A stretch of DNA of 64,000 bases from Nocardioides nitrophenolicus (GCF_016907515.1 NZ_JAFBBY010000001.1:372001-436000), one strand, 5' to 3'; counted from the stretch's first letter, positions 17,957 to 27,174 are shown. Made by a program: numbers and translations. Notes: generated from the sequence alone by a model not told the origin.

Positions 17957-19171
17957 TCAGCTCAGCGCGGAGCCCGCGACGTAGTCGTTCCACGCGACGT
18001 TCCAGTCGCCCCAGCCGTTGCCGGGCTCCATCGGGCGGTCGGTGCCGACGTACTCGACGACGTCGCCGCGGCGGGTCATGGAGTAGAGCCAGGCGGCGTT
18101 GTCGGTGCTCATGCCGGTGCAGCCGTGGGAGACGTTGGCGCGGCCCTGGGAGCCGACGGACCAGGGCGCCGCGTGGATGAACTCGCCGGAGCTGGTCAGC
18201 CGCATCGCCCACTTGACGTCGTCGATGTCGTAGGCCTCGGCGGAGCCGCGGGCGATGCCGACGGTCTCGGAGTTCATCCGCTTCTGGGCGTACTTCTCCA
18301 TGATGACCTTGACGCCCGAGCGCGTGGTGAAGCCGGCCTTGCCGGTCGTGATCGGCAGCGTGCGCAGCAGCTTGCCGTTCTCGAAGACCTTCATCTGGTG
18401 GGTGCGGGCGTTGACCTTGTAGACGTGGGCGGCGCCGATCTCGAAGTCGACCTTGCGGTCCTCCTGGCCGTAGATGCCGCCGCCGGCGCTGACGCCGTTG
18501 ACGGCGACGTCGACGCTGACCTTGGTGCCGGCCTGCCAGTAGGCCTCGGGGCGCCAGTGCGCCTCGGTGCTGCTGACCCAGTGCCACGAGCCGGGCTGCG
18601 CGGGCGTGGAGGTGACGCTCATGTGCTTCTCGAAGCTGGCCTGGTCGGTGACCGGGACGTCGAAGGTGACGATCACGGGCATGCCGACGCCGACCGTCTC
18701 GCCCTGCAGCGGCGCCACCGAGGCGTAGGTCTGCTGGCTCAGGCTCAGCGCCTGGGTGGTGAAGGTCGACACGCTCCGGACCTCCTTGCCGTCACCGTTG
18801 CGGGCCACCGCCCGCACCCGGTAGCGGGTGTCGGGCTCGAGGCCGCCGGAGGACACCCAGCGGGTGCCGTCGGCGCGCAGCTCGCCCTGGACGCGGCCGG
18901 CCTTGGACTTGACCACGACGGTGGTGAGGGTGCCCTTCTCGGCCTTGACCCGGACCACCTTGTCGACGGGTACGCCGGACGCCTGGTCCTCGACGTTGGT
19001 CGTCACGATCGCCTCGGAGGCCGCCGCGGCGGTGGTCTCGTCGGCCGCCGGGTCGTCGCCGCCCGGCACGAACCCGGAGCCGTCGCAGGCGGCGGCGACG
19101 AGCGCGACGGCCGCCAGGACGGCGGCGGCGCGCAGCGCGCGCGATCGGGAGCGTGTCAACGGGGAAGGCAC
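17957..19171 (-). CDS. L,D-transpeptidase lipoprotein with Ig-like domains
   Basis: Forms 3-3 cross-links in peptidoglycan on the outer face of the membrane. The 404-residue protein begins with a signal and lipobox ending ALVAAAC, placing the lipidated Cys at 29. Two Ig-like domains follow, with a TTNVEDQASGVPVDKVVRV segment in the first. The YkuD catalytic domain carries SHGC, with His349 and Cys351 as active-site residues. This architecture matches mycobacterial LdtMt2-type enzymes. The gene lies between the fibronectin-repeat protein and ctaF, converging with the former at 18 nt. In related genomes I would expect an Ldt here, so it probably belongs to the ancestral locus and not to the accessory block. 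Confidence 0.92.
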   Translation of the reverse strand: MPSPLTRSRSRALRAAAVLAAVALVAAACDGSGFVPGGDDPAADETTAAAASEAIVTTNVEDQASGVPVDKVVRVKAEKGTLTTVVVKSKAGRVQGELRADGTRWVSSGGLEPDTRYRVRAVARNGDGKEVRSVSTFTTQALSLSQQTYASVAPLQGETVGVGMPVIVTFDVPVTDQASFEKHMSVTSTPAQPGSWHWVSSTEAHWRPEAYWQAGTKVSVDVAVNGVSAGGGIYGQEDRKVDFEIGAAHVYKVNARTHQMKVFENGKLLRTLPITTGKAGFTTRSGVKVIMEKYAQKRMNSETVGIARGSAEAYDIDDVKWAMRLTSSGEFIHAAPWSVGSQGRANVSHGCTGMSTDNAAWLYSMTRRGDVVEYVGTDRPMEPGNGWGDWNVAWNDYVAGSALS

Positions 19172-19217
19172 GCACCGAGGGTACCTGCCAGGACCGACGA
19201 ATCCGGGCTGGAGAGCA

Positions 19218-19257
19218 CGTCGGCGGTGTCACACCGTGAGGTGGGACACCGCCGACG
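19218..19257 (-). terminator. Hairpin after ctaF
   Basis: A perfect 13-bp stem (cgtcggcggtgtc with its complement at 19245-19257) is topped by a CACC/GGTG inner stem and a GTGA loop. A second small hairpin, gctgagc-gcg-gctcagc, lies between it and the ctaF stop (19262-19278). Together they are well placed to end the ctaC-ctaD-ctaF transcript. Confidence 0.7.
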
Positions 19258-19286
19258 AGGGGCTGAGCGCGGCTCAGCGGGGTCGA

Positions 19287-19703
19287 TCAGTGGGCGTAGA
19301 CGCCGCGGTAGTACTCGAAGATCCAGCCGCTCAGCGCGATCGCGCCGAGCACGAAGGCGATGATGAGCAGCCACCAGGCGAGGACGGCCAGCGCGAACAC
19401 GATCAGGCTGAGCGTCAGCGCGCACCACAGCGGCCACCACGAGTAGGGCGGGAAGAAGCCCAGCTCGCCCGCGCCGTCGGCGATCTCGCCGTCCTTGAGG
19501 TCCTCCGGACGGGCGTCCATCCGGTTGGCGTGGAACCCGAGGTAGAGCGTGACCATGGCACACAGCAGCGTGGTCATCACCAGGGCGGAGGTGCCGGTCC
19601 AGTCGGCGCCGTGGTCACTTCCGTCGGTGATGAACCAGTAGGCAGGGCTGACCAGGACCAGGAAGACCGTGGTCACGCCGAAGATCCATGCTTCGACCTT
19701 CAT
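19287..19703 (-). CDS. ctaF: Cytochrome c oxidase subunit IV, actinobacterial type
   Basis: A small accessory membrane subunit of the aa3 oxidase, 138 residues, found in actinobacteria. Four hydrophobic helices are visible, in two pairs around a soluble loop that contains FHANRMDARPEDLKDGEIAD, followed by FFPPYSWWPLWCA; these are hallmarks of the family. The ATG at 19703 overlaps the ctaD stop by one base (TGATG), so translation is coupled. Two hairpins follow the stop. It is the last gene of ctaC-ctaD-ctaF. Confidence 0.93.
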   Translation of the reverse strand: MKVEAWIFGVTTVFLVLVSPAYWFITDGSDHGADWTGTSALVMTTLLCAMVTLYLGFHANRMDARPEDLKDGEIADGAGELGFFPPYSWWPLWCALTLSLIVFALAVLAWWLLIIAFVLGAIALSGWIFEYYRGVYAH

Positions 19704-21391
19704 CAGGCGTCGACCTCCTTGGCGCCGGCGCCCGCGGCGACCGGCTCGTCGTACATCTCGATGGCGGCGATCTCCGGGTGGTGGAGGTCGAACGCCGGCG
19801 ACTCCGAGCGGATCCGCGGGATCGAGTGGAAGTTGTGACGCGGCGGCGGGCAGCTCGTGGCCCACTCCAGCGACCGGCCCCAGCCCCACGGGTCGTCGGT
19901 GTTGACGAGCGGGCCCTTGCGGGAGACGTAGACGTTGTAGAAGAACGGCAGCATCGAGGAGGCCAGGATGAAGGCGCCGATCGTCGAGACCTGGTTGAGG
20001 GCGGTGAAGCCGTCGCGCGGCAGGTAGTCGGCGTAGCGCCGCGACATGCCCTCGATGCCGAGCCAGTGCTGGACCAGGAAGGTGGTGTGGAAGCCGATGA
20101 ACAGCAGCCAGAAGTGGATCTTGCCGAGCCGCTCGTCGAGCATCCGACCGGTGAGCTTGGGCCACCAGAAGTAGAAGCCGGCGAACATCGCGAAGACGAC
20201 CGTGCCGAACACCGTGTAGTGGAAGTGGGCCACCACGAAGTAGGAGTCGGAGACGTGGAAGTCGAGCGGCGGGCTGGCCAGGATGATGCCGGTCAGGCCA
20301 CCGAACAGGAAGGTCGTGAGGAAGCCGATCGACCAGAGCATGGGGGTGTCCATGCGCACTGATCCGCCCCACATCGTGCCGATCCAGTTGAAGAACTTCA
20401 CACCCGTGGGCACGGCGATCAGGAAGGTCATGCCGGAGAAGAACGGCAGGTTGACCGCTCCGGTGACGAACATGTGGTGGGCCCACACCGCCACCGAGAG
20501 GATCGCGATGCCGAGCGTCGCGCCGACCAGGCCGACGTAGCCGAAGATCGGCTTGCGGCTGAAGACCGGGAGGATCTCGGAGATGATGCCGAAGAACGGC
20601 AGCGCGATGATGTAGACCTCGGGATGGCCGAAGAACCAGAAGAGGTGCTGCCACAGGATCGCTCCACCATGGGAGGAGTCGAAGACGTGGGCGCCGAGCT
20701 GGCGGTCGGCCTCGAGGGAGAGCAGCGCGCCGGCGAGGATCGGGAAGGCGACCAGCACCAGGATCGCGGTGATCAGCACGGTCCACACGAAGATCGGCAT
20801 CCGGAACATGGTCATGCCGGGGGCCCGCATGCAGATGATCGTGGTGATGAAGTTGACCGCGCCCAGGATGGTGCCGAGACCGGCCATCCACAGGCCCATG
20901 ATCCACAGGTCGCCACCGACGCCGGGGCTGTTGACCGAGTCGGACAGCGGCGTGTAGGCGAACCAGCCGAAGGAGGCGGCGCCACCCGGGGTGAGGAAGC
21001 CGGCGCCGACGATCAGGCCGCCGAACAGGTAGAGCCAGTAGCTGAACATGTTCAGCCGCGGGAACGCGACGTCGGGCGCGCCGATCTGGAGCGGCATGAT
21101 CGCGTTGCCGAAGCCGAAGAACAGCGGCGTCGCGAACAGCAGCAGCATGATCGTGCCGTGCATGGTGAAGAGCTGGTTGTAGAGCTCCTCGTTGACGATC
21201 TGGCTGCCGGGGTAGGCGAGCTCGGACCGGATGAGCAGCGCCATGATGCCGCCGGCCATGAACCAGGCGAGCGCGGTACCGAAGTACAGGTTGCCGATCA
21301 GCTTGTGATCGGTGGTCGTCATGATGCGGACGAGCTGCTGGCCGAGCGGCTTGCGCTGGCTGAGGTCCGCGGAACGCGCGAGCGTGGTCAC
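19703..21391 (-). CDS. ctaD: Cytochrome c oxidase subunit I
   Basis: The catalytic subunit, 562 residues and about twelve helices, holding heme a and the heme a3-CuB site where oxygen is reduced. Visible ligands: FTMHGTIM for low-spin heme a, FFGHPEVYI with the CuB histidine and the tyrosine that is cross-linked in this family, VWAHHMF for the CuB pair, and VVAHFHYT with the two heme histidines. The length matches the family. GTG 21391 overlaps the ctaC stop by 4 nt. With CtaC, CtaE, CtaF and QcrCAB it makes up the terminal oxidase supercomplex. Confidence 0.98.
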   Translation of the reverse strand: MTTLARSADLSQRKPLGQQLVRIMTTTDHKLIGNLYFGTALAWFMAGGIMALLIRSELAYPGSQIVNEELYNQLFTMHGTIMLLLFATPLFFGFGNAIMPLQIGAPDVAFPRLNMFSYWLYLFGGLIVGAGFLTPGGAASFGWFAYTPLSDSVNSPGVGGDLWIMGLWMAGLGTILGAVNFITTIICMRAPGMTMFRMPIFVWTVLITAILVLVAFPILAGALLSLEADRQLGAHVFDSSHGGAILWQHLFWFFGHPEVYIIALPFFGIISEILPVFSRKPIFGYVGLVGATLGIAILSVAVWAHHMFVTGAVNLPFFSGMTFLIAVPTGVKFFNWIGTMWGGSVRMDTPMLWSIGFLTTFLFGGLTGIILASPPLDFHVSDSYFVVAHFHYTVFGTVVFAMFAGFYFWWPKLTGRMLDERLGKIHFWLLFIGFHTTFLVQHWLGIEGMSRRYADYLPRDGFTALNQVSTIGAFILASSMLPFFYNVYVSRKGPLVNTDDPWGWGRSLEWATSCPPPRHNFHSIPRIRSESPAFDLHHPEIAAIEMYDEPVAAGAGAKEVDA

Positions 21392-22251
21392 TCGTGCTCC
21401 CCCTCGTCATCGTTGATGGGCTGCGAGGCGTACTTGCCGCCCACGACCGGCTCGTCGGAGACGTGGTCGGGGTTCTCGGCGAGCTGGGCCAGGTAGGCCT
21501 CGTAGTCGGCCTCGGAGACGACCTTCACGTTGAAGAGCATCCGCGAGTGGTAGACGCCGCAGAGCTCGTAGCACTTGCCGTCGTAGTCGCCGATCTCGGT
21601 CGGCGTGACCTGGTAGGAGTTCTCGTTGCCCGGCACGACGTCCATGCGCATCGCGAAGGCCGGGATGCCGAAGTTGTGGATCACGTCGGGGCTGCGCAGC
21701 TGGAACTCGATCGTCTTGTCGACCGGGATGACCAGGTCGGGGATGTCCTCGCCGGTGCCCGAGACGTAGACGTTGCGGCCCTCGTAGGGCTGGTTGAACG
21801 TCCACTGCCACTTCTGGCCCACGACCGTCACGACCACGTCGGGGTTGGGGTCGTGCTCGAGCGCGATGTTCTGCACCCGCACGGTCTGCGAGAAGAACGC
21901 GATGACCATGATGACCGGGAAGATCGTGTAGAAGATCTCGATCGGCAGGTTGTAGCGCGTCTGCACCGGGACCTCGTCGTCGCTGCGACGCCGGAACCAG
22001 ATCGGGACGCCGATGATGAGCGCCCACGTGATGACGCCGGTCACCAGCGCGGCGATCCAGGCGCCCTGCCACAGGTGCAGGATGTGCTCACCCTGCACCG
22101 TCGTGATCTCCGGCATGCCGAACCGCTCCCACTGGGTGTCGGTCGAGCAGCCGGACAGCGCGAGCGCGAGTACGACGAATCCGGCGAGCGGGGTCGCGCG
22201 ACGGAATCGTCGCTGCGCGCCACGCGTGCGCTCGGGGTGCCACCAGCCCAC
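21388..22251 (-). CDS. ctaC: Cytochrome c oxidase subunit II, lipoprotein
   Basis: Receives electrons from QcrC at its binuclear CuA centre on the outer face of the membrane. The 287-residue protein has a signal with lipobox ALSGC (Cys35), two membrane helices (about 63-85 and 108-128), and a cupredoxin domain. CuA ligands are the His of DVIHNFGIP and the cluster [12 protein letters not shown]. The aromatic stretch QKWQWTFN is the usual electron entry patch. It leads ctaC-ctaD-ctaF and diverges from the cysteine desulfurase gene across a 150-nt gap that probably holds both promoters. Confidence 0.97.
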   Translation of the reverse strand: MGWWHPERTRGAQRRFRRATPLAGFVVLALALSGCSTDTQWERFGMPEITTVQGEHILHLWQGAWIAALVTGVITWALIIGVPIWFRRRSDDEVPVQTRYNLPIEIFYTIFPVIMVIAFFSQTVRVQNIALEHDPNPDVVVTVVGQKWQWTFNQPYEGRNVYVSGTGEDIPDLVIPVDKTIEFQLRSPDVIHNFGIPAFAMRMDVVPGNENSYQVTPTEIGDYDGKCYELCGVYHSRMLFNVKVVSEADYEAYLAQLAENPDHVSDEPVVGGKYASQPINDDEGEHE

Positions 22252-22401
22252 GAACGAGCCTTCCTCTCGAGGGTCAGAACCACTGCGAACACTAGCGGAG
22301 AGCGACCCCGGTCGGGTGGCGGGGTGGGTCTTCCGGGACCTGTGAGGCGTGGCACCACCGCGGGACGAGCCTACGAGGCGCGCTCAACTAGGGTCGGAGC
22401 C

Positions 22402-23520
22402 GTGAGCAGCACCTCCGAGGTCTACCTCGACTCGGCCTCCTCCGCCCCGCTCCACCCCGCGGCGCGCGCCACCCTGCTGGCCGCCCTCGACCGCGGGTAC
22501 GGCGACCCGCGCCGGCTCCACGCGACGGGGCGCGACGCGCGGCTGCTGCTCGACAACGCCCGCGCGGTCGTGGCGCAGTGCCTCGGCGCGCGGCCCGACG
22601 AGGTGGGCTTCACCGCCTCGGGGACCGACGCGGTGCACCGGGGCCTGCTCGGGCTGACCGCGGCGACGGGCCGCGACGGCATCGTCCACGGCGCCGTCGA
22701 GCACTCCTCGGTGCTCCACGCCGCCGCCTGGCGGCCCTCCCCCGCTCACGCGGCGGTCGGGGTCGACGCGACCGGCCGGGTGGACCCGGCCGCGCTCGGC
22801 GCCGCGGCGGCGCGGCCCGGCGTGGGCGCGGTGGCGCTCCAGGCCGCCAACCAGGAGGTGGGGACGCTGCAGCCGGTCGACGAGCTCGACCTCCCCGCCG
22901 GCGTACCACTGCTCGTGGACGCGGCCGCCGCCGTCGGACACGTGCCGCTCCCCCGGCCCTGGGACGCCCTGACCGCCTCCGCCCACAAGTGGGGCGGCCC
23001 GGCCGGGGTCGGGATCCTGGCCGTCCGCCGTGGCACCCGCTGGGTCAACCCGTTCCCCGGCGACGACGGCCTCGACCAGCTCGGCGGCTTCCCCGACGTG
23101 CCCGCCGCGCTGGCGGCCGCCGCGGCACTGCAGGCCGTGCTGGCCGAGCGCGAGGAGGTGGCGGCGCGCCAGCACGCCCTGGTCGACCGGATCCGGGCGG
23201 CGGCGGCCGCGCTGCCCGACACCGAGGTCGTCGGCGACCCGGTGGCCCGGCTCCCCCACCTGGTGACCTTCTCCTGCCTCTACGTCGGCGGCGACGAGAT
23301 CGTGACCGCGCTGGCCCGCCGCGGCTTCGGGGTCGCCAGCGGGTCGGCCTGCACCGCCTCGACCCTCGAGCCCAGCCACGTGCTCGCCGCCATGGGCGCG
23401 CTCACCCACGGCAACGTGCGGGTCTCCCTGGGCCGCGAGACCACCGCCGAGCAGGTCGAGGCATTCTGCGCGGCCCTCGCCGAGGAGGTCACCCGGATCC
23501 GGTCGGAGGCCGGGCTGTGA
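22402..23520 (+). CDS. Cysteine desulfurase, NifS/IscS-like
   Basis: A pyridoxal-phosphate enzyme that removes sulfur from cysteine as a persulfide for Fe-S clusters or thiolation. The 372-residue product shows the cofactor lysine in SAHKWGGPAG (Lys196), the conserved VEHSS histidine, and the mobile catalytic loop VASGSACTAS with Cys317 before EPSHVL. It starts at GTG 22402; the frame is open far upstream but that part is antisense to ctaC. The stop overlaps the TusA-like gene by 4 nt. No IscU or SufU gene is present, so sulfur probably goes to the coupled carrier. Confidence 0.92.
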   Translation: MSSTSEVYLDSASSAPLHPAARATLLAALDRGYGDPRRLHATGRDARLLLDNARAVVAQCLGARPDEVGFTASGTDAVHRGLLGLTAATGRDGIVHGAVEHSSVLHAAAWRPSPAHAAVGVDATGRVDPAALGAAAARPGVGAVALQAANQEVGTLQPVDELDLPAGVPLLVDAAAAVGHVPLPRPWDALTASAHKWGGPAGVGILAVRRGTRWVNPFPGDDGLDQLGGFPDVPAALAAAAALQAVLAEREEVAARQHALVDRIRAAAAALPDTEVVGDPVARLPHLVTFSCLYVGGDEIVTALARRGFGVASGSACTASTLEPSHVLAAMGALTHGNVRVSLGRETTAEQVEAFCAALAEEVTRIRSEAGL

Positions 23521-23744
23521 CCGTCGAGCTCGACTGCCGCGACCTGCCCTGTCCGCGCCCGATCATCGAGCTCGCCAAGGCGCTGCCCTCGGTACCGGTC
23601 GGCGAGCTGCTCGCGGTCGTCGCCCGCGACCCGGCCGCACGCCACGACGTGCCTGCGTGGTGCCGGATGCGTGGTCAGGAGTACGTCGGCGAGCAGGTCG
23701 CCGACGACGGCGCACCCCGGTACGTCGTGCGCCGGGTCAGCTGA
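23517..23744 (+). CDS. TusA-like sulfur carrier
   Basis: A 75-residue protein with the CPxP motif of TusA/YeeD/SirA proteins (DLPCPRPIIEL, Cys12), which accepts persulfide sulfur. A second cysteine occurs in AWCRMRG. GTG 23517 overlaps the cysteine desulfurase stop, giving a two-gene sulfur donor and carrier unit. The final target is not shown by the sequence; tRNA thiolation, molybdenum cofactor sulfuration and Fe-S assembly are all possible. Confidence 0.85.
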   Translation: MTVELDCRDLPCPRPIIELAKALPSVPVGELLAVVARDPAARHDVPAWCRMRGQEYVGEQVADDGAPRYVVRRVS

Positions 23745-23763
23745 CCGGAGCGATCGGCCCGGC

Positions 23764-24756
23764 TCAGACGCCGAGGTGCTTGGCGACCTCGTCGGCGGCC
23801 TCGTCGCCGTACGACTCCCGGATCCGGGACACGAACTGCGGGTGGGTGAAGTCGTACTCCTGGGTGCCGACCGTCTCGACCACGTAGGCCGCCAGCACGC
23901 AGCCGACCTGGGCGGCGCGCTCGAGCGAGCTGCCCCAGGACAGGGCGGCGAGGAAGCCGCCGCGGAAGGCGTCGCCGACGCCCGTCGGCTCGACCGCGGC
24001 CACGTCCTTGGCCGCGGGGACCTCGAACGAGGTCCCGTCCCTGCTGGTGACCCGGACACCGTCCTTGCCGAGCGTGGTGACCTGCAGGCCGACCCGGGCG
24101 AGCACCTCCTCGGCGCTCCAGCCGGTCTTCTTCTCGATGACGTGCGACTCGTACTCGTTGGAGAACAGGATCGCGGCGCCGTCGATCAGGTCGCGGATCA
24201 GGTCGCCCTCGGCGAAGGCGAGCTGCTGGGAGCAGTCGGCGATGAAGGCGTAGTCGCGCTGGCGGCACTCCTCGGTGTGGCGCTTCATCGCGTCGGGGTC
24301 GTCGGCGCCGATGAGGACGTACGTCGGCGCGCCGACCCGCTCCACGATCGGGAGCAGCTCGATCTGGCTGGCCTCGCTCATCGCGCCCGGGTAGAAGGAC
24401 GCGAACTGGGCCATCGTGGTGTCGGTCGTGCACACGAAGCGGGCGGTGTGCTTGCTCTCGGAGATGTGCACCGAGTCGCAGTCGACGCCGTTGCGCTCGA
24501 GCCAGGAGCGGTAGTCGGCGAAGTCCTCGCCGGCCGCGCCCACGAGCACCGGGCGCAGGCCGAGCCGGGCCAGGCCGAAGCACATGTTGGGAGCGACGCC
24601 GCCGCGCCGGATCTCGAGGTCGTTGACCAGGAAGGACACCGACAGCTTGTCGAGCTGCTCGACCACGAGCGAGTCGGCGAACTTGCCACCGAAGGTCATC
24701 AGGTGGTCGGTGGCGATCGAGCCGGCGATGAGCAGGGAGCCCGTGGGTGCAGTCAC
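23764..24756 (-). CDS. PfkB-family sugar or nucleoside kinase
   Basis: A 330-residue ribokinase-fold kinase. The first PfkB signature is seen in RRGGVAPNMCFGLARLG (about 50-66) and the second in EPTGVGDAFRGGFLA, with the catalytic base Asp262. The composition and length resemble adenosine kinase-like actinobacterial members that lie next to the oxidase genes, but the substrate cannot be read from sequence alone. It is convergent with the TusA-like gene (19 nt) and divergent from a small unknown gene. Confidence 0.85.
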   Translation of the reverse strand: MTAPTGSLLIAGSIATDHLMTFGGKFADSLVVEQLDKLSVSFLVNDLEIRRGGVAPNMCFGLARLGLRPVLVGAAGEDFADYRSWLERNGVDCDSVHISESKHTARFVCTTDTTMAQFASFYPGAMSEASQIELLPIVERVGAPTYVLIGADDPDAMKRHTEECRQRDYAFIADCSQQLAFAEGDLIRDLIDGAAILFSNEYESHVIEKKTGWSAEEVLARVGLQVTTLGKDGVRVTSRDGTSFEVPAAKDVAAVEPTGVGDAFRGGFLAALSWGSSLERAAQVGCVLAAYVVETVGTQEYDFTHPQFVSRIRESYGDEAADEVAKHLGV

Positions 24757-24821
24757 GATACGGAAGGTTAACCCAGCCGTTGCCCCACCGACGGCGTTCC
24801 CTCTGGGTCTACCCGAAAGTA

Positions 24822-24832
24822 ACGCTTAGCGT
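24822..24832. promoter_or_regulatory. Small palindrome in a divergent region
   Basis: The 11-nt palindrome acgct-t-agcgt lies 7 nt before the start of a small gene and 65 nt from the PfkB start. It could be a repressor site for one or both, but a single short palindrome is weak evidence. Confidence 0.3.
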
Positions 24833-24839
24833 CGATGGC

Positions 24840-25052
24840 ATGCCGCCGTACGAAGAGATCGCCAGCCCCGCCGAGCTGCACGCCGACTGCCAGGCGGTGA
24901 GCCGCCGCCTCCAGGCCGCCGCCGTCCAGGCCACCCGCCCCGCCCCGAGCATCCACTTCGACGAGCAGCCCCGCGAGCTGCCGAAGCGCGACATCCAGAT
25001 CTCCGAGGCCGCCCAGCGCCTCGCCAACGCGCTGCACCTCCACCTGGACTGA
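24840..25052 (+). CDS. Small hypothetical protein
   Basis: I do not recognise this 70-residue protein. It begins MPPYEEIASPAELHAD at ATG 24840 and looks soluble and mostly helical, with many Ala and Gln, ending RLANALHLHLD. A longer upstream reading with another ATG would run into the divergent promoter region, so I chose the internal start. Codon use fits its neighbours, and a strong hairpin follows 21 nt after the stop, which supports a real transcript. Its neighbours are the PfkB kinase (divergent) and the IscA-type gene (convergent). Confidence 0.6.
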   Translation: MPPYEEIASPAELHADCQAVSRRLQAAAVQATRPAPSIHFDEQPRELPKRDIQISEAAQRLANALHLHLD

Positions 25053-25073
25053 CGTCCCGCGTACGCCGCGGGA

Positions 25074-25113
25074 ACGACGAAGGCCCCAGCCGATCGGCTG
25101 GGGCCTTCGTCGT
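25074..25113. terminator. Perfect 18-bp hairpin between convergent genes
   Basis: Arms acgacgaaggccccagcc and its exact complement enclose the loop gatc. It lies between the small gene ending at 25052 and the IscA-type gene ending at 25128, so it can end both transcripts. Confidence 0.85.
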
Positions 25114-25127
25114 GGCGGACGCGTGAC

Positions 25128-25544
25128 TCAGTGGAACGAGTCGCCGCAGGCGCAGGAACCCGTGGCGTTCGGGTTGTCGATCGTGAAGCCCTGCTTCTCG
25201 ATGGTGTCGACGAAGTCGATCACCGCGCCGTTGAGGTAGGGGACGCTCATCCGGTCGACGACGACGCCCACGCCGTCGAAGTCGGTGACGACGTCGCCGT
25301 CGAGGGTGCGCTCGTCGAAGAAGAGCTGGTAGCGCAGGCCCGAGCAGCCACCGGGCTGCACGGAGATGCGCAGGGAGAGGTCGTCACGCCCCTCCTGCTC
25401 GAGCAGGCTCTTCACCTTCGTGGCCGCCACCGGGCTCAGGTTGATCTGGTCCTCACGGCGCTCGAAGTCCACCGGGGCCGCGACGGTCGTGGTCGCGCCG
25501 GGGGCGTCGTGGCTGTGGCCGCCTCCGCAGCAGCTGTCGCTCAT
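25128..25544 (-). CDS. A-type iron-sulfur cluster carrier (IscA/ErpA family)
   Basis: Delivers Fe-S clusters to target enzymes. From ATG 25544 the protein has 138 residues; a GTG two codons upstream is possible, but a GGAG box 6 nt before the ATG favours the ATG. The three family cysteines are present: GGCSGLRYQ (Cys67) and GSCACGDSF (Cys131 and Cys133). The first 25 residues are an extra Cys/His-rich head (DSCCGGGHSHD) that looks metal-binding and is common in actinobacterial homologues. The Rieske subunit QcrA and NadA in this window are possible clients, which is inference. Confidence 0.9.
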   Translation of the reverse strand: MSDSCCGGGHSHDAPGATTTVAAPVDFERREDQINLSPVAATKVKSLLEQEGRDDLSLRISVQPGGCSGLRYQLFFDERTLDGDVVTDFDGVGVVVDRMSVPYLNGAVIDFVDTIEKQGFTIDNPNATGSCACGDSFH

Positions 25545-25603
25545 GCTCACTCCAGGGTGTGTCAGGTCGGGGGTCGACTAGCCCAATGGTCGCACAGCCC
25601 TGG

Positions 25604-26707
25604 TTATTCCCCCCACACGAGGACCGGCTTGACCACCGTGCCGGCCTTCGAGTCGGCCACGGCGTCGGCGATCCTCTCGAACGGGTAGGTCGTGACCAGG
25701 TGGTCCACGTCGAACCGGCCGGCCTCGCGCAGCGCGATCAGCTCGGGGATGGTGACCAGCGGGTCGGCCTCCCCCTCGATCGAGGAGCGCACGACCTTGC
25801 CGGACTGGAGCAGGTCGATCGCGTCGATGGTGTACTCCGGCGCACCCAGGCCGAGCGCCACCAGCAGGCCCCGCGGGCGCAGCGAGCGCTGGGCCTGAAG
25901 CACCACCGCCGGGATGGCCGTGGTGTCGATGGCGTACGTCGCCCCACCACCGGTCAGCTCCCGGACCCGGTCCTCGACGGGACCGGCGCCCTCCTCGGTC
26001 GGGTCGAGCGCGGTGGCGCCGTAGCCGGCGGCCACCTCGCGCCGGGCCGCGACCGGGTCGACGGCGACGACCGTGTCCACGCCGGTGCCCCGGGCGACGG
26101 CGACCGCGGCGAGGCCGACCGCCCCGGCGCCGTACACGACGATGCTGTCGCCCGGCTTCGGGTCGAGCACGTTGAGGACGGTGCCGGCGCCGGTCTGGAA
26201 GCCGCAGGCGAAGGGCGCCAGCCGGGTCAGGTCGAGGGACCGGTCGACGACGACGCAGTTGTCGGCGTACGCGAGGGCGTGGCGGGCGAAGCTGGACTGG
26301 CCGAAGAAGTTCCCGAACACCGTCTGCTCGCCGCGCTTCATCGTGGTCGAGCCGTCGGCGCGCATGCCCATGTAGTTGAGCAGCAGGGACTGCTCGCAGT
26401 AGCCGACGTCGCCGGCCCGACAGGGCCCGCACTGCCGGCAGGAGCGGAAGCTCAGCACCACGTGGTCGCCGACCTCGATGCCGCTGACCGCGGCGCCCAC
26501 CTTCTCGACGACGCCCGTCCCCTCGTGGCCCACGACGGTCGGCAGCATCTCCGGGGGCAGCATGGTCGGCACGGTCAGGTCGGTGTGGCACAGCCCGGTG
26601 GCGACGATGCGGACCAGCACCTCGTCGTCCCGCGGCTCCTCCAGCTCGACCTCCGCGGCCACGAAGTCGCCTCCGGGCTCCTCGACGAGGTAGGCGGTCG
26701 TCCTCAC
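25604..26707 (-). CDS. Zinc-dependent alcohol dehydrogenase
   Basis: A medium-chain NAD(P)-dependent alcohol dehydrogenase, 367 residues. The catalytic zinc site is given by GLCHTDL (Cys40) and GHEGTG (His61, Glu62), with FACGFQTGAG likely giving the third ligand. The structural zinc has its four cysteines in SCRQCGPCRAGDVGYC (90, 93, 96, 104). The nucleotide-binding motif is VVYGAGAVGLAAVAVA. It resembles aryl-alcohol and geraniol dehydrogenases, so an aromatic or terpenoid alcohol is a fair guess, not shown by sequence. The start overlaps the DUF4334 stop by 4 nt. Confidence 0.9.
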   Translation of the reverse strand: MRTTAYLVEEPGGDFVAAEVELEEPRDDEVLVRIVATGLCHTDLTVPTMLPPEMLPTVVGHEGTGVVEKVGAAVSGIEVGDHVVLSFRSCRQCGPCRAGDVGYCEQSLLLNYMGMRADGSTTMKRGEQTVFGNFFGQSSFARHALAYADNCVVVDRSLDLTRLAPFACGFQTGAGTVLNVLDPKPGDSIVVYGAGAVGLAAVAVARGTGVDTVVAVDPVAARREVAAGYGATALDPTEEGAGPVEDRVRELTGGGATYAIDTTAIPAVVLQAQRSLRPRGLLVALGLGAPEYTIDAIDLLQSGKVVRSSIEGEADPLVTIPELIALREAGRFDVDHLVTTYPFERIADAVADSKAGTVVKPVLVWGE

Positions 26708-27174
26708 GCGTCACGCTCCAGCCAGAAGTAGTAGAGGTCGTCGATGCCGAACGTCCCGGCGAGCTTGCCGTTCATGATGCCCATGACGGTGTCGGCGTCG
26801 ACCTTCTTGAAGTGGTCGAGGACGGGCATCTTGTCGTAGACCATGGTCGCGGTGACCTCGCCGCGGAAGCCGACCGGCCACAGCGACGCCTCCCCGCCGC
26901 CCCCGGCCGCGAGGTTGGAGTAGAGCTCCCCGTTCTCGTCGCGACAGACCAGCGGCACCGCCTCGAGCGGGCCGTCGAACCGCTTGCCGTGCCAGCGCAC
27001 CTTCTCCAGCACCGCGCTGGCGACGTGGCCGGTGGCGAAGTCGCCGCCGCGCCAGGCGCCGAGCATCTCGGCCACCTCCACGGTCGCGAGATCGGCCCAC
27101 AGGGCGTCGAGGTCGGCGGGGTCCGCGTGCTCCGCGGCCCGCAGGTCGTCGAAGCGGGATCTGATGTCCGTCAC
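26704..27174 (-). CDS. DUF4334 (GXWXG) domain protein
   Basis: A 156-residue protein with an N-terminal GXWXG-type segment (EMLGAWRGGDFATGH, about 36-50) and a C-terminal DUF4334 part (MVYDKMPVLDHFKKVDADTV, then MNGKLAG and LYYFWLERD). The family has no settled biochemical role and is often found beside oxidoreductases. It is coupled to the alcohol dehydrogenase by an ATGA overlap, which suggests a shared pathway. No signal peptide is visible. Confidence 0.85.
   Translation of the reverse strand: MTDIRSRFDDLRAAEHADPADLDALWADLATVEVAEMLGAWRGGDFATGHVASAVLEKVRWHGKRFDGPLEAVPLVCRDENGELYSNLAAGGGGEASLWPVGFRGEVTATMVYDKMPVLDHFKKVDADTVMGIMNGKLAGTFGIDDLYYFWLERDA

Noticed and set aside
13621..18180. 1519-codon plus-strand open frame overlapping the fibronectin-repeat gene.
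   Set aside because: It is the +1 shadow of the real gene; the product is Arg-rich and lacks a signal peptide or any domain.
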